Shown here one piece after another: positions 28,630 through 35,964 of a DNA stretch of 39,501 bases (position 1 is its first letter; each line of letters begins with the position of its first letter). Origin of the DNA: Prolixibacteraceae bacterium. GTDB lineage: Bacteria; Bacteroidota; Bacteroidia; Bacteroidales; Prolixibacteraceae. The notes beneath the pieces are model-generated. The model saw only the letters and a list, made by a program, of their open reading frames with translations. It ran no database searches and was not told the origin of the DNA. A program made the translations under genes and the position numbers. The DNA is taken from assembly GCA_025210775.1 (NCBI GenBank), contig JAOARB010000010.1:1-39501 (forward strand), given 5' to 3'.

Positions 28630-28741
28630 TTTCTCCATGGTTTGTTCATGGTTCCTCCATGGTTGCTCCATCGAAAACCCCCAAATCGATGGACAAACCA
28701 TGGAGGAACCATGGAGGAACCATGGAGGAACCATGGACAAA
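28630..28741. repeat. Palindrome built from 11-bp tandem repeats (copy B)
   Basis: The right arm is five consecutive 11-base units at 28687-28741: CGATGGACAAA, three exact copies of CCATGGAGGAA, and CCATGGACAAA. The left arm (about 28630-28673) is the reverse complement of four similar units, including one exact CCATGGAGGAA. A 13-base loop with a CCCCC tract separates the arms. Arms can pair in several registers shifted by 11. There is no adjacent T-tract, so it is not a terminator. The design is the same as at 3571-3633 though the unit sequence differs. Confidence 0.85.
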
Positions 28742-28859
28742 CCCATAATCAATCCCTACTGAATTCTTAAGCGACAGTGTCGCATATGTACAATAAACTA
28801 ATGTCACTCTTGGTTTACTCCTTGTTATATAAATAAACTTTGATAACGGTGGTTAAAAC

Positions 28860-28904
28860 AAAAAAAAATTGTATCCAAATACCAAAGGGTTATAAGGATA
28901 CAAT
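28860..28904 (-). terminator. Terminator for the minus-strand lipoprotein gene
   Basis: ATTGTATCC (28868-28876) pairs with GGATACAAT (28896-28904), with further partial pairing inside the loop. Read on the minus strand, the hairpin is followed by a run of eight to nine T residues (the plus-strand A run at 28860-28868). A second small hairpin (AATCTCAA/TTGAGATT, 28922-28940) lies between it and the stop codon. Confidence 0.8.
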
Positions 28905-28941
28905 CTTTTTATAGTATGATAAATCTCAAATATTGAGATTA

Positions 28942-29754
28942 CTATTTCGTAACATTTTGAAGAGAGCTACACATTCTTTGATCGATATGTTTAAGTTCTT
29001 TTTTCAAAGCTGCTCTTTTCTTTAAAACAAGAGATAAGTTATACGATTTCACGACAGCATCTTTGTCATATTTCTCTAACAGTATATAGTAGTATCGTTT
29101 ACCTAAGAATACAGCCTTAAGATGACGGTCCGCATGAGAAACAAAAAATCGGATAAGATCATCAGAAGCCCCATCTTTGTAAGAGACCTTTTCCCATTTA
29201 GACTCCATAAATTCAGAATGGTGGTTATCGACTGTACCTAACTCCACAGGAAATGTTTTACACGACAATTTTTTATCATACACTCTAATAGCAGTATGGT
29301 TTAATGATTTCTTGCCAATATAATTACTTGTCAGATAGATTTCACCTTTATCATTTAGGTTCACTTCGATAAAAGAACGATTCCAACTACGTTTAAGGGT
29401 TTGGCGTTTATAGACATACCACTTATTATTATCATAAGGGCGTTTTTCTATAACAAAGTCTTTTGATAGTTCTAATATCATCACCTCACAACTATCGATC
29501 TGCTTCTTTAAATGATTACATAGGTCAGTATAAACATTACCTTTCATCAGTTCCAATTGTGGAAGAACTTTGCTCGCTTTAGGATAATGCAATAATGCAG
29601 AATCCAACACAGACAATGCACCAACGGTATCACGATGCTCTAAAAGGGAAGTAGCACGATCTAATGATTGAGACGCAAGTTCATCTTGGTTAGGCCCACA
29701 AGAGAACATAAAGATTAAAACTACAAGTAATGGTAGAATAAGTATTTTTTTCAT
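28942..29754 (-). CDS. Lipoprotein with TPR-like N-terminal helices
   Basis: A 270-residue predicted lipoprotein. The N-terminus has a hydrophobic signal (about residues 4-17) and a lipobox ending Phe-Ser-Cys with C19. Residues 25-75 (ATSLLEHRDTVGALSVLDSA, with regularly spaced Ala and Leu) look like a tetratricopeptide-type helical pair. The middle is beta-rich, with WYVYKRQTLKRSW and VNLNDKGEIYLTSNYIG. The C-terminus (about 235-265) is basic and helical. It resembles conserved hypothetical lipoproteins of Bacteroidota, but I cannot name a function. It has its own promoter and terminator, so it forms a single-gene unit divergent from oxyR. Confidence 0.82.
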   Translation of the reverse strand: MKKILILPLLVVLIFMFSCGPNQDELASQSLDRATSLLEHRDTVGALSVLDSALLHYPKASKVLPQLELMKGNVYTDLCNHLKKQIDSCEVMILELSKDFVIEKRPYDNNKWYVYKRQTLKRSWNRSFIEVNLNDKGEIYLTSNYIGKKSLNHTAIRVYDKKLSCKTFPVELGTVDNHHSEFMESKWEKVSYKDGASDDLIRFFVSHADRHLKAVFLGKRYYYILLEKYDKDAVVKSYNLSLVLKKRAALKKELKHIDQRMCSSLQNVTK

Positions 29755-29775
29755 AGCGTTAATTTTTCAACGGGA

Positions 29776-29783
29776 CAAAGCTA
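29776..29783 (-). promoter_or_regulatory. Probable promoter of the lipoprotein gene
   Basis: On the minus strand the sequence is TAGCTTTG, an exact fit to TAnnTTTG, 21 bases before the start codon at 29754. The predicted start is near 29769, giving a leader of about 15 bases. The -33 element is unclear. Confidence 0.5.
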
Positions 29784-29899
29784 CATCTTTAGATGCGAAA
29801 CATTATTAATATCGATGTTAATTGAACACAAAATAAATAAAAAGAGAAAGGATTCAAATATTATAGGAATGACTATATTTACATAACTAAAAATGAGGT

Positions 29900-30841
29900 A
29901 TGGTTACAATTACACAACTAGAGTATATAATCGCAGTAGATAACTACAGGCATTTTGCTACGGCAGCGGAGAAATGTTTTGTTACACAGCCTACTTTAAG
30001 TATGCAAATCAAGAAACTCGAAGAGTTTTTAGGGATAACCATCTTCGACAGATCAAAACAACCTATTATTCCTACAGATCTAGGTAAAAAGGTAATTGAT
30101 CAGGCAAGAACAGTTATTAAAGAGACAAAACAGATTGATGAGATTATTAAGAATGACAAGAATGATCTATCTGGCTCTTTAAAAATAGGTATCATTCCGA
30201 CATTAACACCATACCTGCTACCTCTATTTATAGGAGAATTCACGAAACAGTATCCAGAGATTCAAATTATCGTAGAAGAACTCTACACATTTGAAATTGA
30301 AAAGAAACTGAAGAAAGATGAACTTGATATTGGTATTTTGGTTACCCCACTAAAAAATAGTGACATTGAAGAGCTACCTCTCTTTTATGAAGAGATGATG
30401 GTATATACAAGCAGCAATAGCAGTATCGTACATGATGGAGAAATACATATCGGTGATATTGCGACTCCAGAACTATGGCTACTAAACGATGGACACTGCT
30501 TCAGAAATCAAGTGATCAACCTCTGTAAGATGAAACAGGGCAACAATAACAAACACCCTTTTAAGTTTGATGGAGGTTCATTAGAGACAATAATGAAGAT
30601 TATTGACCGTGAAGGAGGCTTTACACTCATCCCAGAACTGGCCGGATTAGACCTTACAAAGAAAAATTCTGATAAAATATTATGTTTTTCTGACTATACT
30701 CCATTACGTGAAGTATCGATAGTTTATGCACGTCATTATACTAAAAGGAAAATTATTGATCTTATTTCAAAAAAAATTATCGAAGCTATCCCTAAGAGAA
30801 TGAGAGAAAAAGAGCGTGGAACGATTGTGGAATGGAGATAA
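29900..30841 (+). CDS. oxyR: Peroxide-sensing LysR-type regulator OxyR
   Basis: A 313-residue LysR-family transcription factor. The N-terminal helix-turn-helix (about residues 1-65; TQLEYIIAVDNYRHFATAAE, QPTLSMQIKKLEEFLG) binds DNA, and the rest is a periplasmic-binding-type sensor domain. Cysteines C200 and C209, in the GHCFRNQVINLC segment, have the eight-residue spacing of the C199/C208 redox pair of E. coli OxyR, so it should form the disulfide that switches on peroxide-defence genes. Such OxyR proteins are standard in Bacteroidia. No catalase, ahpC or dps gene is next to it, so its targets lie elsewhere. It is divergent from the lipoprotein gene; a weak TATATTTA element at 29874-29881 may be its promoter. 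The ATG chosen gives the usual start. Confidence 0.93.
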   Translation: MVTITQLEYIIAVDNYRHFATAAEKCFVTQPTLSMQIKKLEEFLGITIFDRSKQPIIPTDLGKKVIDQARTVIKETKQIDEIIKNDKNDLSGSLKIGIIPTLTPYLLPLFIGEFTKQYPEIQIIVEELYTFEIEKKLKKDELDIGILVTPLKNSDIEELPLFYEEMMVYTSSNSSIVHDGEIHIGDIATPELWLLNDGHCFRNQVINLCKMKQGNNNKHPFKFDGGSLETIMKIIDREGGFTLIPELAGLDLTKKNSDKILCFSDYTPLREVSIVYARHYTKRKIIDLISKKIIEAIPKRMREKERGTIVEWR

Positions 30842-30857
30842 TTTTTTATTTTTTGTT

Positions 30858-30888
30858 TTGCAGATACGAAAAAATTGTATTTCCTTTG
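30858..30888 (+). promoter_or_regulatory. Possible upstream promoter of the tRNA-Glu/rpsT operon
   Basis: TTG at 30858-30860 and TTCCTTTG at 30881-30888 are 20 bases apart, one mismatch from the consensus. The downstream bases CACCGC repeat those of the second promoter. It may be a second start for the operon. Confidence 0.4.
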
Positions 30889-30957
30889 CACCGCAATCAA
30901 CAACAAAGATGGTTGCAACGCAAGCAAAGAGAGTCTTGAAAAAAAATATTTTTTTTC

Positions 30958-30987
30958 TTGCAGTTTTAAAAAAACAACATATCTTTG
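30958..30987 (+). promoter_or_regulatory. Main promoter of the tRNA-Glu/rpsT operon
   Basis: TTG at 30958-30960 and TATCTTTG at 30980-30987 are separated by 19 bases, a textbook Bacteroidota -33/-7 pair. The predicted start is near 30993, about 45 bases before the first tRNA. This is the best promoter match in the window. Confidence 0.8.
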
Positions 30988-31039
30988 CACCGCTCTTTAA
31001 AACAAATGAAGCAAACCATTTCTTTTAAACAAAAAGAAT

Positions 31040-31111
31040 GGCCCGTTCGTCTAGGGGTTAGGACGCCAGGTTTTCATCCTGGTAACAGGGGTTCGAATCC
31101 CCTACGGGCTA
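31040..31111 (+). tRNA. tRNA-Glu (TTC), copy 1
   Basis: A complete 72-base cloverleaf. The acceptor stem GGCCCGT pairs with ACGGGCT, with a G-U at the first pair. The anticodon stem is CCAGG/CCTGG around a loop with TTC. The T arm is AGGGG-TTCGAAT-CCCCT. The CCA tail is not encoded. It is the first of four identical copies. Confidence 0.97.
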
Positions 31112-31158
31112 CAGTTTATCACTACATTATTAGTGAGTTTGTTTAAAAATAAGGGAAT

Positions 31159-31230
31159 GGCCCGTTCGTCTAGGGGTTAGGACGCCAGGTTTTCATCCTG
31201 GTAACAGGGGTTCGAATCCCCTACGGGCTA
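31159..31230 (+). tRNA. tRNA-Glu (TTC), copy 2
   Basis: Identical over 72 bases to the copy at 31040. It is separated from it by 47 bases that contain a small hairpin (TCACTA/TAGTGA) and lies 30 bases upstream of rpsT. Confidence 0.97.
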
Positions 31231-31260
31231 CTTAAATTATTGAAGATAATATAAAGAAAA

Positions 31261-31512
31261 ATGGCAAATCATAAATCAGCTTTAAAAAGAATCCGCCAGT
31301 CGGAGAAAAAAAGACTGCACAACAAATATTATGCAAAAACAATGCGTAATGCAGTTAAATCTTTACGTAACACAACAGACAAGAAAGTAGCAGAAGAGTC
31401 TCTTCCTAAAGTAGTTGCTCTTATTGACAAGCTTGCTAAAATCAATGTTATTCACAATAACAAAGCAGCAAACTTAAAATCTAAGTTGTCTTTACACGTA
31501 AATAAGCTTTAA
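31261..31512 (+). CDS. rpsT: Ribosomal protein S20
   Basis: The 83-residue small-subunit protein S20, which binds 16S rRNA at its 5' and 3' domains. The opening [21 protein letters not shown] is an almost invariant S20 signature in bacteria, and the protein is lysine-rich with helical repeats throughout. Length is normal. It lies inside an operon with two tRNA-Glu genes before and two after it, sharing the strong promoter at 30958. Cleavage of the tRNAs by RNase P and the 3' processing enzymes would free the mRNA. Confidence 0.96.
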   Translation: MANHKSALKRIRQSEKKRLHNKYYAKTMRNAVKSLRNTTDKKVAEESLPKVVALIDKLAKINVIHNNKAANLKSKLSLHVNKL

Positions 31513-31594
31513 TTATAAGTTTATTTTAGAGCTTATTTAACTGATTGACTTTTTCTTACTCTATAATAAATAGAGTCCTCTAATTATAATAGGA

Positions 31595-31666
31595 GGCCCG
31601 TTCGTCTAGGGGTTAGGACGCCAGGTTTTCATCCTGGTAACAGGGGTTCGAATCCCCTACGGGCTA
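31595..31666 (+). tRNA. tRNA-Glu (TTC), copy 3
   Basis: Identical over 72 bases to copy 1. It is 82 bases downstream of rpsT. A small hairpin (ACTCTAT/ATAGAGT, 31558-31576) just before it may aid processing. No promoter is seen in the gap. Confidence 0.97.
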
Positions 31667-31705
31667 CACTATACTATTTTTATGTCTTAACAAAAGGCTC
31701 TTTGA

Positions 31706-31777
31706 GGCCCGTTCGTCTAGGGGTTAGGACGCCAGGTTTTCATCCTGGTAACAGGGGTTCGAATCCCCTACGGGCTA
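31706..31777 (+). tRNA. tRNA-Glu (TTC), copy 4
   Basis: Identical over 72 bases to copy 1. It is the last gene of the operon, 39 bases after copy 3 and 33 bases before the terminator. Confidence 0.97.
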
Positions 31778-31789
31778 CGGATTCAAACA

Positions 31790-31797
31790 TATTTTTG
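31790..31797 (+). promoter_or_regulatory. Possible radC promoter (-7 element)
   Basis: TATTTTTG fits TAnnTTTG exactly. If active, transcripts would start near 31803 and carry the terminator hairpin at 31811-31840 as the radC leader. No -33 TTG is seen, since that region is tRNA sequence, so confidence is low to moderate. Confidence 0.35.
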
Positions 31798-31810
31798 AAT
31801 TAACTGTTTT

Positions 31811-31840
31811 AGGTGTAATGTTATCATTACACCTTTTTTT
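31811..31840 (+). terminator. Terminator of the tRNA-Glu/rpsT operon
   Basis: A perfect 10-bp stem, AGGTGTAATG / CATTACACCT, with a TTAT loop is followed by seven T residues that end at the base before the radC start codon. It is a strong rho-independent terminator. Confidence 0.92.
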
Positions 31841-32542
31841 ATGTCCAAAAATAAAACATACTCCTACTCTATCAAAGACCTCGCACTAGAGGATCGTCCC
31901 CGAGAAAAATATAGAAGTAAAGGTCCAGAGGCACTTTCAGACACTGATCTTATTGCCATACTACTGAGATCGGGCAATAATGAAGAGACTGCCATCATGC
32001 TATCTCAGCGTATCCTTCAAGCATTTGATAATGACCTTTGCAAATTAAGCTGCTGTAGTTATAAACAATTGATGGAATTCAAAGGTATTGGAGACACCAA
32101 AGCCATCACCTTAATGGCCGCATTTGAGTTAGGAAAACGCAAACATCATCGTAAAACAAAATTTACCTCTATACATAATAGTGGTGATGCAGACAAAGCT
32201 ATTCGCTTTGAACTTCACGCCCTAAAACATGAAGAGTTCTGGATACTCCTATTGGATCATCAAAATAGGGTTCTAAATAAATACAAAGCTAGTCAGGGAG
32301 GATTAACCAATACTTCTGTTGATATGCGGTTAATAATAAAAGAAGCAATGATCCATTCTGCGACACAGATGATTATTGCACATAACCATCCATCAGGATC
32401 GCTATCGCCATCGAAACAAGACCTTCATATTACAGATAAAATAAAAAGAGGATTAAAAATGGTCGATATTGAGCTCCTAGATCATTTGATTATCACATAT
32501 GATGATTACTTTAGTCTTGCGGACCATGGACTTATTGAATAA
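31841..32542 (+). CDS. radC: RadC family JAB/MPN domain protein
   Basis: A 233-residue protein widespread in bacteria and named for an early, now doubted, link to DNA repair; its true function is not settled. The N-terminal part (about residues 1-100) contains a helix-hairpin-helix-like segment (FKGIGDTKAITLMAAFELG). The C-terminal JAB1/MPN metalloprotease-like domain has the zinc motif HNHPSGSLSPSKQD, with a glutamate upstream in EEFWILLLD. The start codon directly follows the T-tract of the tRNA operon terminator, so there is no room for a ribosome-binding site outside that hairpin. The next gene begins five bases after its stop, so they are co-transcribed. Confidence 0.93.
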   Translation: MSKNKTYSYSIKDLALEDRPREKYRSKGPEALSDTDLIAILLRSGNNEETAIMLSQRILQAFDNDLCKLSCCSYKQLMEFKGIGDTKAITLMAAFELGKRKHHRKTKFTSIHNSGDADKAIRFELHALKHEEFWILLLDHQNRVLNKYKASQGGLTNTSVDMRLIIKEAMIHSATQMIIAHNHPSGSLSPSKQDLHITDKIKRGLKMVDIELLDHLIITYDDYFSLADHGLIE

Positions 32543-32547
32543 ACATC

Positions 32548-33822
32548 ATGACAGAGATAAACATCATAACGAAAGAGACTCACATTGTACACTCCAGATT
32601 AGCGTATGTCGTTGATTTTCTCAATACCATCTTTGATCTTACATTTAGGATTAAATCAGAAAAATCAGGTGCCTCTACAGACTCATTCAACATAATCTAC
32701 AGTTCAAAAGAAGAAGAACAAGAGGACCTTTTTACCATATATGCATGTAACAAAGAGATGAGCAACCATCCTCCTTTTACAGAAGATCCATCTTTTAGAC
32801 TATACCCTTCTCCAAAAGAGAAAAACTTCAGCATACAGTATGATATCTTTAAATCGATCTTCTTTATGCTTAGTAGGTGGGAAGAGTACGACAGCGAGAA
32901 AGACCATCATCAACGTTTTGGACATACCAGTTCATTCCTTTTTCAATATCACCAACTACAGACTCCTATAGTGGATTATTGGATCACGGATCTAAAAGAA
33001 TCGCTACAGGAAAGATTTCATATCTCCATTGAATTAAAACAACGACAAAAGATCATCTCTACGGTAGATGTCGACACAATGTATGCATATAAACATGGGA
33101 ATCTATTTCATACATGTGGCGCCTTAATTAAAAACATTATACATAGAGACTTTTCGCTGATAAAACAGAAATATAAAGTGTTAACAGGTCTAGAAGAAGA
33201 CCCTTTCGACAATTTTAATATAATAAGGAAATTACATAGCGATCATAATATAAAGCCTCTTGTATTCATTCACTGCGGTGATTTCAAGAGCTATGATCGC
33301 CCAAATTCATTTAGACACGACGCTTTTAAGAAGATAGTACAACAACTAGAGGAGTTTGCTGAAATTGGGATACACCCCTCCTATCGTTCTCTAAATAATC
33401 GTGCTTTGATACAAGAAGAGATTCATAGATTGGAAGATATTATTGGCAAAAAAGTAACCAAATCAAGGTTCCATTATCTTCGATTTAACCTTCCTTCATC
33501 CTATGAAGATCTAATATCCTGTGGAATAACTGAAGATTACAGCATGGGCTACAGCCAGACAAATGGATTTAGGGCAGGAACGACTTTTGCATTTCCATTC
33601 TACAATATCAAAAATGAGTGTACACGTCCTCTTGTAATACATCCATTACACATTATGGACACCACCACACTTATGTATGAGAACATGAAGAATAGAATGA
33701 AAGTAGTGTCAGAAATAAAAAATTGTAACGGAACACTTTACTCTCTGATCCATAATAACTATCTTAAGGAAAAAGGAGAACAAAATAATCTAACGGATCT
33801 TTTTTACGCACATGAAGATTAA
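32548..33822 (+). CDS. Polysaccharide deacetylase-like protein
   Basis: A 424-residue protein of a Bacteroidota family with an N-terminal alpha/beta domain (DUF7033-like, about residues 1-160) and a C-terminal NodB-like deacetylase fold. The STVDVDTMYAY motif carries the candidate metal and catalytic aspartates D174 and D176, and EIGIHPSYRS carries H276, the usual HPS element. FRAGTTFAFPFYN and IHPLHIMD near the end are also typical. Members sit among cell-surface glycan genes and are thought to deacetylate a sugar, but no substrate is established. There is no signal peptide, so it is likely cytoplasmic. It overlaps the next gene by 11 bases, suggesting that they act together. Confidence 0.82.
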   Translation: MTEINIITKETHIVHSRLAYVVDFLNTIFDLTFRIKSEKSGASTDSFNIIYSSKEEEQEDLFTIYACNKEMSNHPPFTEDPSFRLYPSPKEKNFSIQYDIFKSIFFMLSRWEEYDSEKDHHQRFGHTSSFLFQYHQLQTPIVDYWITDLKESLQERFHISIELKQRQKIISTVDVDTMYAYKHGNLFHTCGALIKNIIHRDFSLIKQKYKVLTGLEEDPFDNFNIIRKLHSDHNIKPLVFIHCGDFKSYDRPNSFRHDAFKKIVQQLEEFAEIGIHPSYRSLNNRALIQEEIHRLEDIIGKKVTKSRFHYLRFNLPSSYEDLISCGITEDYSMGYSQTNGFRAGTTFAFPFYNIKNECTRPLVIHPLHIMDTTTLMYENMKNRMKVVSEIKNCNGTLYSLIHNNYLKEKGEQNNLTDLFYAHED

Positions 33823-34648
33823 CCTGATAAATAACAACGATATAGATAGAGATAAATGGGATGCAACCATTGACTACTCTAATATTGCGAGTCCTTGTCT
33901 TAGAACATGGTATCTAGACAAGATGTTTCCTAACTGGGAAGCTCTAGTAAATGAGGACTACTCTATGATTTTTCCTATCATTAACTCCAATGATAAGAAA
34001 TACTTTTTCCCGTACGGGGGAATTATTTCAACAGGATTAGTCTATTCTGAGGATCTCAATCTTTTTATTGATGCACTACCATCACATGCGAAAGAGACAA
34101 AACTGAACCCAACAAATTGGTGGTTAAAACCAGATAAAACAAGCCGAATTACGACACATCAACTCTCTCTTGAACAGACACATGAGCTTATACATAAAAA
34201 TTTCGCTAAAGAGATAGCAGAACTACAGTCGGATGGCAGAATACTGGAACTAAAAAGCATCGAAGCAATACTTAAATTTGTACGAGAAGCTCTCAAAATA
34301 GAAACGGAAGAAGATGAGGAACTATTATTACGCATCTCTAATGTCATCAAATTCTCCATTTCAAGAAACAATGGTATCGCAATTGCTCACATCGATAAGA
34401 AAAACCAAGTATCCTCACTGGTGCTATTCCTTTTTAATCAGAATTTTATTCATCTTTTTCTCTCTCTATCATTAGACAAAAAAAATAAAAACCAACTATA
34501 TCAAATTATTTACGAATTTATCAAAGAGAATGACATGTCTTCTACCATTCTAGACATGCCTAATTGCGAAACAAAATTTAATCAAATTACACCAAAATTA
34601 ATTGGATCTTATCATATTAATTATCAATTATTGGGAGACAAAAAATAA
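33812..34648 (+). CDS. FemAB/GNAT-like protein, divergent
   Basis: A 278-residue cytoplasmic protein. The start (DRDKWDATIDYS, then WYLDKMFPNWEALVNEDY) matches a Bacteroidota group of GNAT/FemAB-fold proteins often found next to polysaccharide deacetylase-like genes. The second half shows the expected strands (NNGIAIAHIDKK, SSLVLFLFNQNFIHLFLSLS) and a helix with LYQIIYEFI. It is divergent: the usual basic RNI-K motif of the group near residue 130 is not recognisable (HKNFAKEIAELQSDGR is in that place), so activity may differ or be lost. The 11-base overlap with the upstream gene implies translational coupling. The family assignment is moderate; acyl donor and acceptor are unknown. Confidence 0.65.
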   Translation: MKINLINNNDIDRDKWDATIDYSNIASPCLRTWYLDKMFPNWEALVNEDYSMIFPIINSNDKKYFFPYGGIISTGLVYSEDLNLFIDALPSHAKETKLNPTNWWLKPDKTSRITTHQLSLEQTHELIHKNFAKEIAELQSDGRILELKSIEAILKFVREALKIETEEDEELLLRISNVIKFSISRNNGIAIAHIDKKNQVSSLVLFLFNQNFIHLFLSLSLDKKNKNQLYQIIYEFIKENDMSSTILDMPNCETKFNQITPKLIGSYHINYQLLGDKK

Positions 34649-34660
34649 TTACGAATTAAC

Positions 34661-34692
34661 TTGACTACATCATTATTTATTTATTAATTTTG
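34661..34692 (+). promoter_or_regulatory. Promoter of upp
   Basis: TTG at 34661-34663 and TAATTTTG at 34685-34692 are 21 bases apart, close to the consensus pair. The predicted start is near 34698, leaving a very short leader of about 8-10 bases before the ATG at 34707. Confidence 0.65.
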
Positions 34693-34706
34693 TCCCAAAA
34701 TTACAT

Positions 34707-35366
34707 ATGGTCCATATTATTGGTGAAAAGAGTTCACTTTTTAATAATTACATTGCTGAGATTAGAGATGTCGAAATTCAAAAAGATCCACTTCGATTCA
34801 GAAGAAACCTTGAGAGAGTTGGAGAGATCATGGCTTACGAAATTAGTAAGCATTTAGACTTTAAAGACATCAATGTTCAAACTCCACTAGGAACAGCTCC
34901 TGTTTCTGTTGTTGAAAAAAATGTTGTTTTAGCTACAATCCTTAGAGCAGGTTTACCTCTTCACCAAGGATTATTAAACTCATTTGATAGAGCTGAAAAT
35001 TGTTTTATCTCTGCATACAGAAAACAAGATGAAAACAACGATATATGCATTGAATTTGAATATATCGCATCTCCTTCATTAGACGACAAAATCGTTATTC
35101 TTTCAGATCCTATTCTTGCAACTGGAGCTTCAATGGAAGTTGGATACAAAGCTCTTCTAGAAAAAGGTGTACCGAAACATGTTCACATTGTTTCTGTTAT
35201 TGGTAGCCAACAAGGTGTGGACTACGTAAAAGAACACCTAGGAGAAGAGAATGTAACTCTTTGGGTAGGTGCAGTAGATCCTGAATTGAATTCTAAATCA
35301 TACATTGTTCCAGGACTTGGTGATGCAGGTGACCTTGCATTTGGTGAGAAAATAGATTCAAAATAA
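34707..35366 (+). CDS. upp: Uracil phosphoribosyltransferase
   Basis: This 219-residue cytoplasmic enzyme salvages uracil by joining it to PRPP to give UMP. The type I phosphoribosyltransferase signature DPILATGAS is at residues 134-142. LRAGLPLHQG and the C-terminal GLGDAGDLAFG uracil-binding segment are also clear. Length is normal. It has its own promoter with a short leader and ends at a bidirectional terminator facing folK. Confidence 0.95.
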   Translation: MVHIIGEKSSLFNNYIAEIRDVEIQKDPLRFRRNLERVGEIMAYEISKHLDFKDINVQTPLGTAPVSVVEKNVVLATILRAGLPLHQGLLNSFDRAENCFISAYRKQDENNDICIEFEYIASPSLDDKIVILSDPILATGASMEVGYKALLEKGVPKHVHIVSVIGSQQGVDYVKEHLGEENVTLWVGAVDPELNSKSYIVPGLGDAGDLAFGEKIDSK

Positions 35367-35372
35367 ATATTT

Positions 35373-35404
35373 AAAAGATGAGGAGTTATCTCCTCATCTT
35401 TTTT
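35373..35404. terminator. Bidirectional terminator between upp and folK
   Basis: AAAAGATGAGGAG (35373-35385) pairs with CTCCTCATCTTTT (35390-35402) around a TTAT loop, with T runs on both strands. The folK stop codon lies in the loop, so the end of folK is part of the hairpin. Confidence 0.92.
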
Positions 35405-35874
35405 ATTTCACCTTCATCTACACACTCTCTTATTAACTCATCCATTCCTTTATTTAATTTTGGATGAACCCAATCTGGAGCAACATCTTTCAATGGCATA
35501 AGGACAAAATTTCGTTGATGCATCCGAGGATGAGGTAAGATCAAATCGATATCCTCCATTATCATTCCATCAAAATCAATCAGATCAATGTCCATAGGTC
35601 TAGAAGCATATCCTTTTCCTATACGCTTTCTTCCCAATAATGCTTCGATTTCCAATACTTCTTTCAATACCTCTTTGGCACTAAGAGATGTTGATACCTT
35701 AAGGACACAATTAACAAAATTAGTTTCGGCTTCGAACCCCCATGGTTCGGTCTCATAATACGAAGATACCGAAACAACATGCCCCACTTTGTTGTTTATC
35801 TTTTGGATAGCACTATCAATATGATGACAAACATCACCTTGATTGCCTCCCAAACTTAAATAGACGGTTGACAT
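35386..35874 (-). CDS. folK: Folate biosynthesis pyrophosphokinase HPPK
   Basis: This 162-residue enzyme transfers pyrophosphate from ATP to 6-hydroxymethyl-7,8-dihydropterin, a step towards dihydrofolate. The HPPK motifs are SLGGNQGD at the N-terminus, EPWGF and NFVNCVL, the RPMDIDLIDFDG motif carrying the metal-binding aspartates, and LPHPRMHQRNFVLMPL. Length is normal. It is a single-gene unit divergent from sppA and convergent with upp. A -7 element (TACATTTG on the minus strand) lies 35 bases upstream. Confidence 0.96.
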   Translation of the reverse strand: MSTVYLSLGGNQGDVCHHIDSAIQKINNKVGHVVSVSSYYETEPWGFEAETNFVNCVLKVSTSLSAKEVLKEVLEIEALLGRKRIGKGYASRPMDIDLIDFDGMIMEDIDLILPHPRMHQRNFVLMPLKDVAPDWVHPKLNKGMDELIRECVDEGEIKKMRR

Positions 35875-35908
35875 TATTTTTTAATTTTACATTTTGTAAT
35901 TTTAAGGA

Positions 35909-35916
35909 CAAATGTA
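35909..35916 (-). promoter_or_regulatory. Probable folK promoter (-7 element)
   Basis: On the minus strand TACATTTG fits TAnnTTTG exactly and lies about 35 bases before the start codon. It shares the 90-base divergent region with the sppA promoter, for which only a weaker TACTTTTTTG-like match (35939-35948) is seen. Confidence 0.45.
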
Positions 35917-35964
35917 ATACCTATATGTATAACACTTATACTTTTTTGAACTAAACAACAAAAG

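Larger units (their letters stand above)
27943..28941. other. AT-rich gap with palindrome and terminator
   Basis: About 1,000 bases with no gene I can support. It is very AT-rich from 27943 to about 28600, with small inverted repeats near 28050-28080. It then holds the 11-bp-periodic palindrome at 28630-28741 and the terminator at 28860-28904. It lies between two minus-strand genes, so the metallo-hydrolase promoter must lie near its left end, but no TAnnTTTG element is obvious there. Confidence 0.55.

Noticed and set aside
28630..28741. The CCATGGAGGAA repeats as a possible CRISPR array
   Set aside because: Units are 11 bases with no spacers, and the left half is inverted. No cas genes are near.
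30816..31028. A 70-codon plus-strand frame over the end of oxyR and the tRNA promoters
   Set aside because: It runs through two promoters and has low-complexity content; it is a shadow frame.
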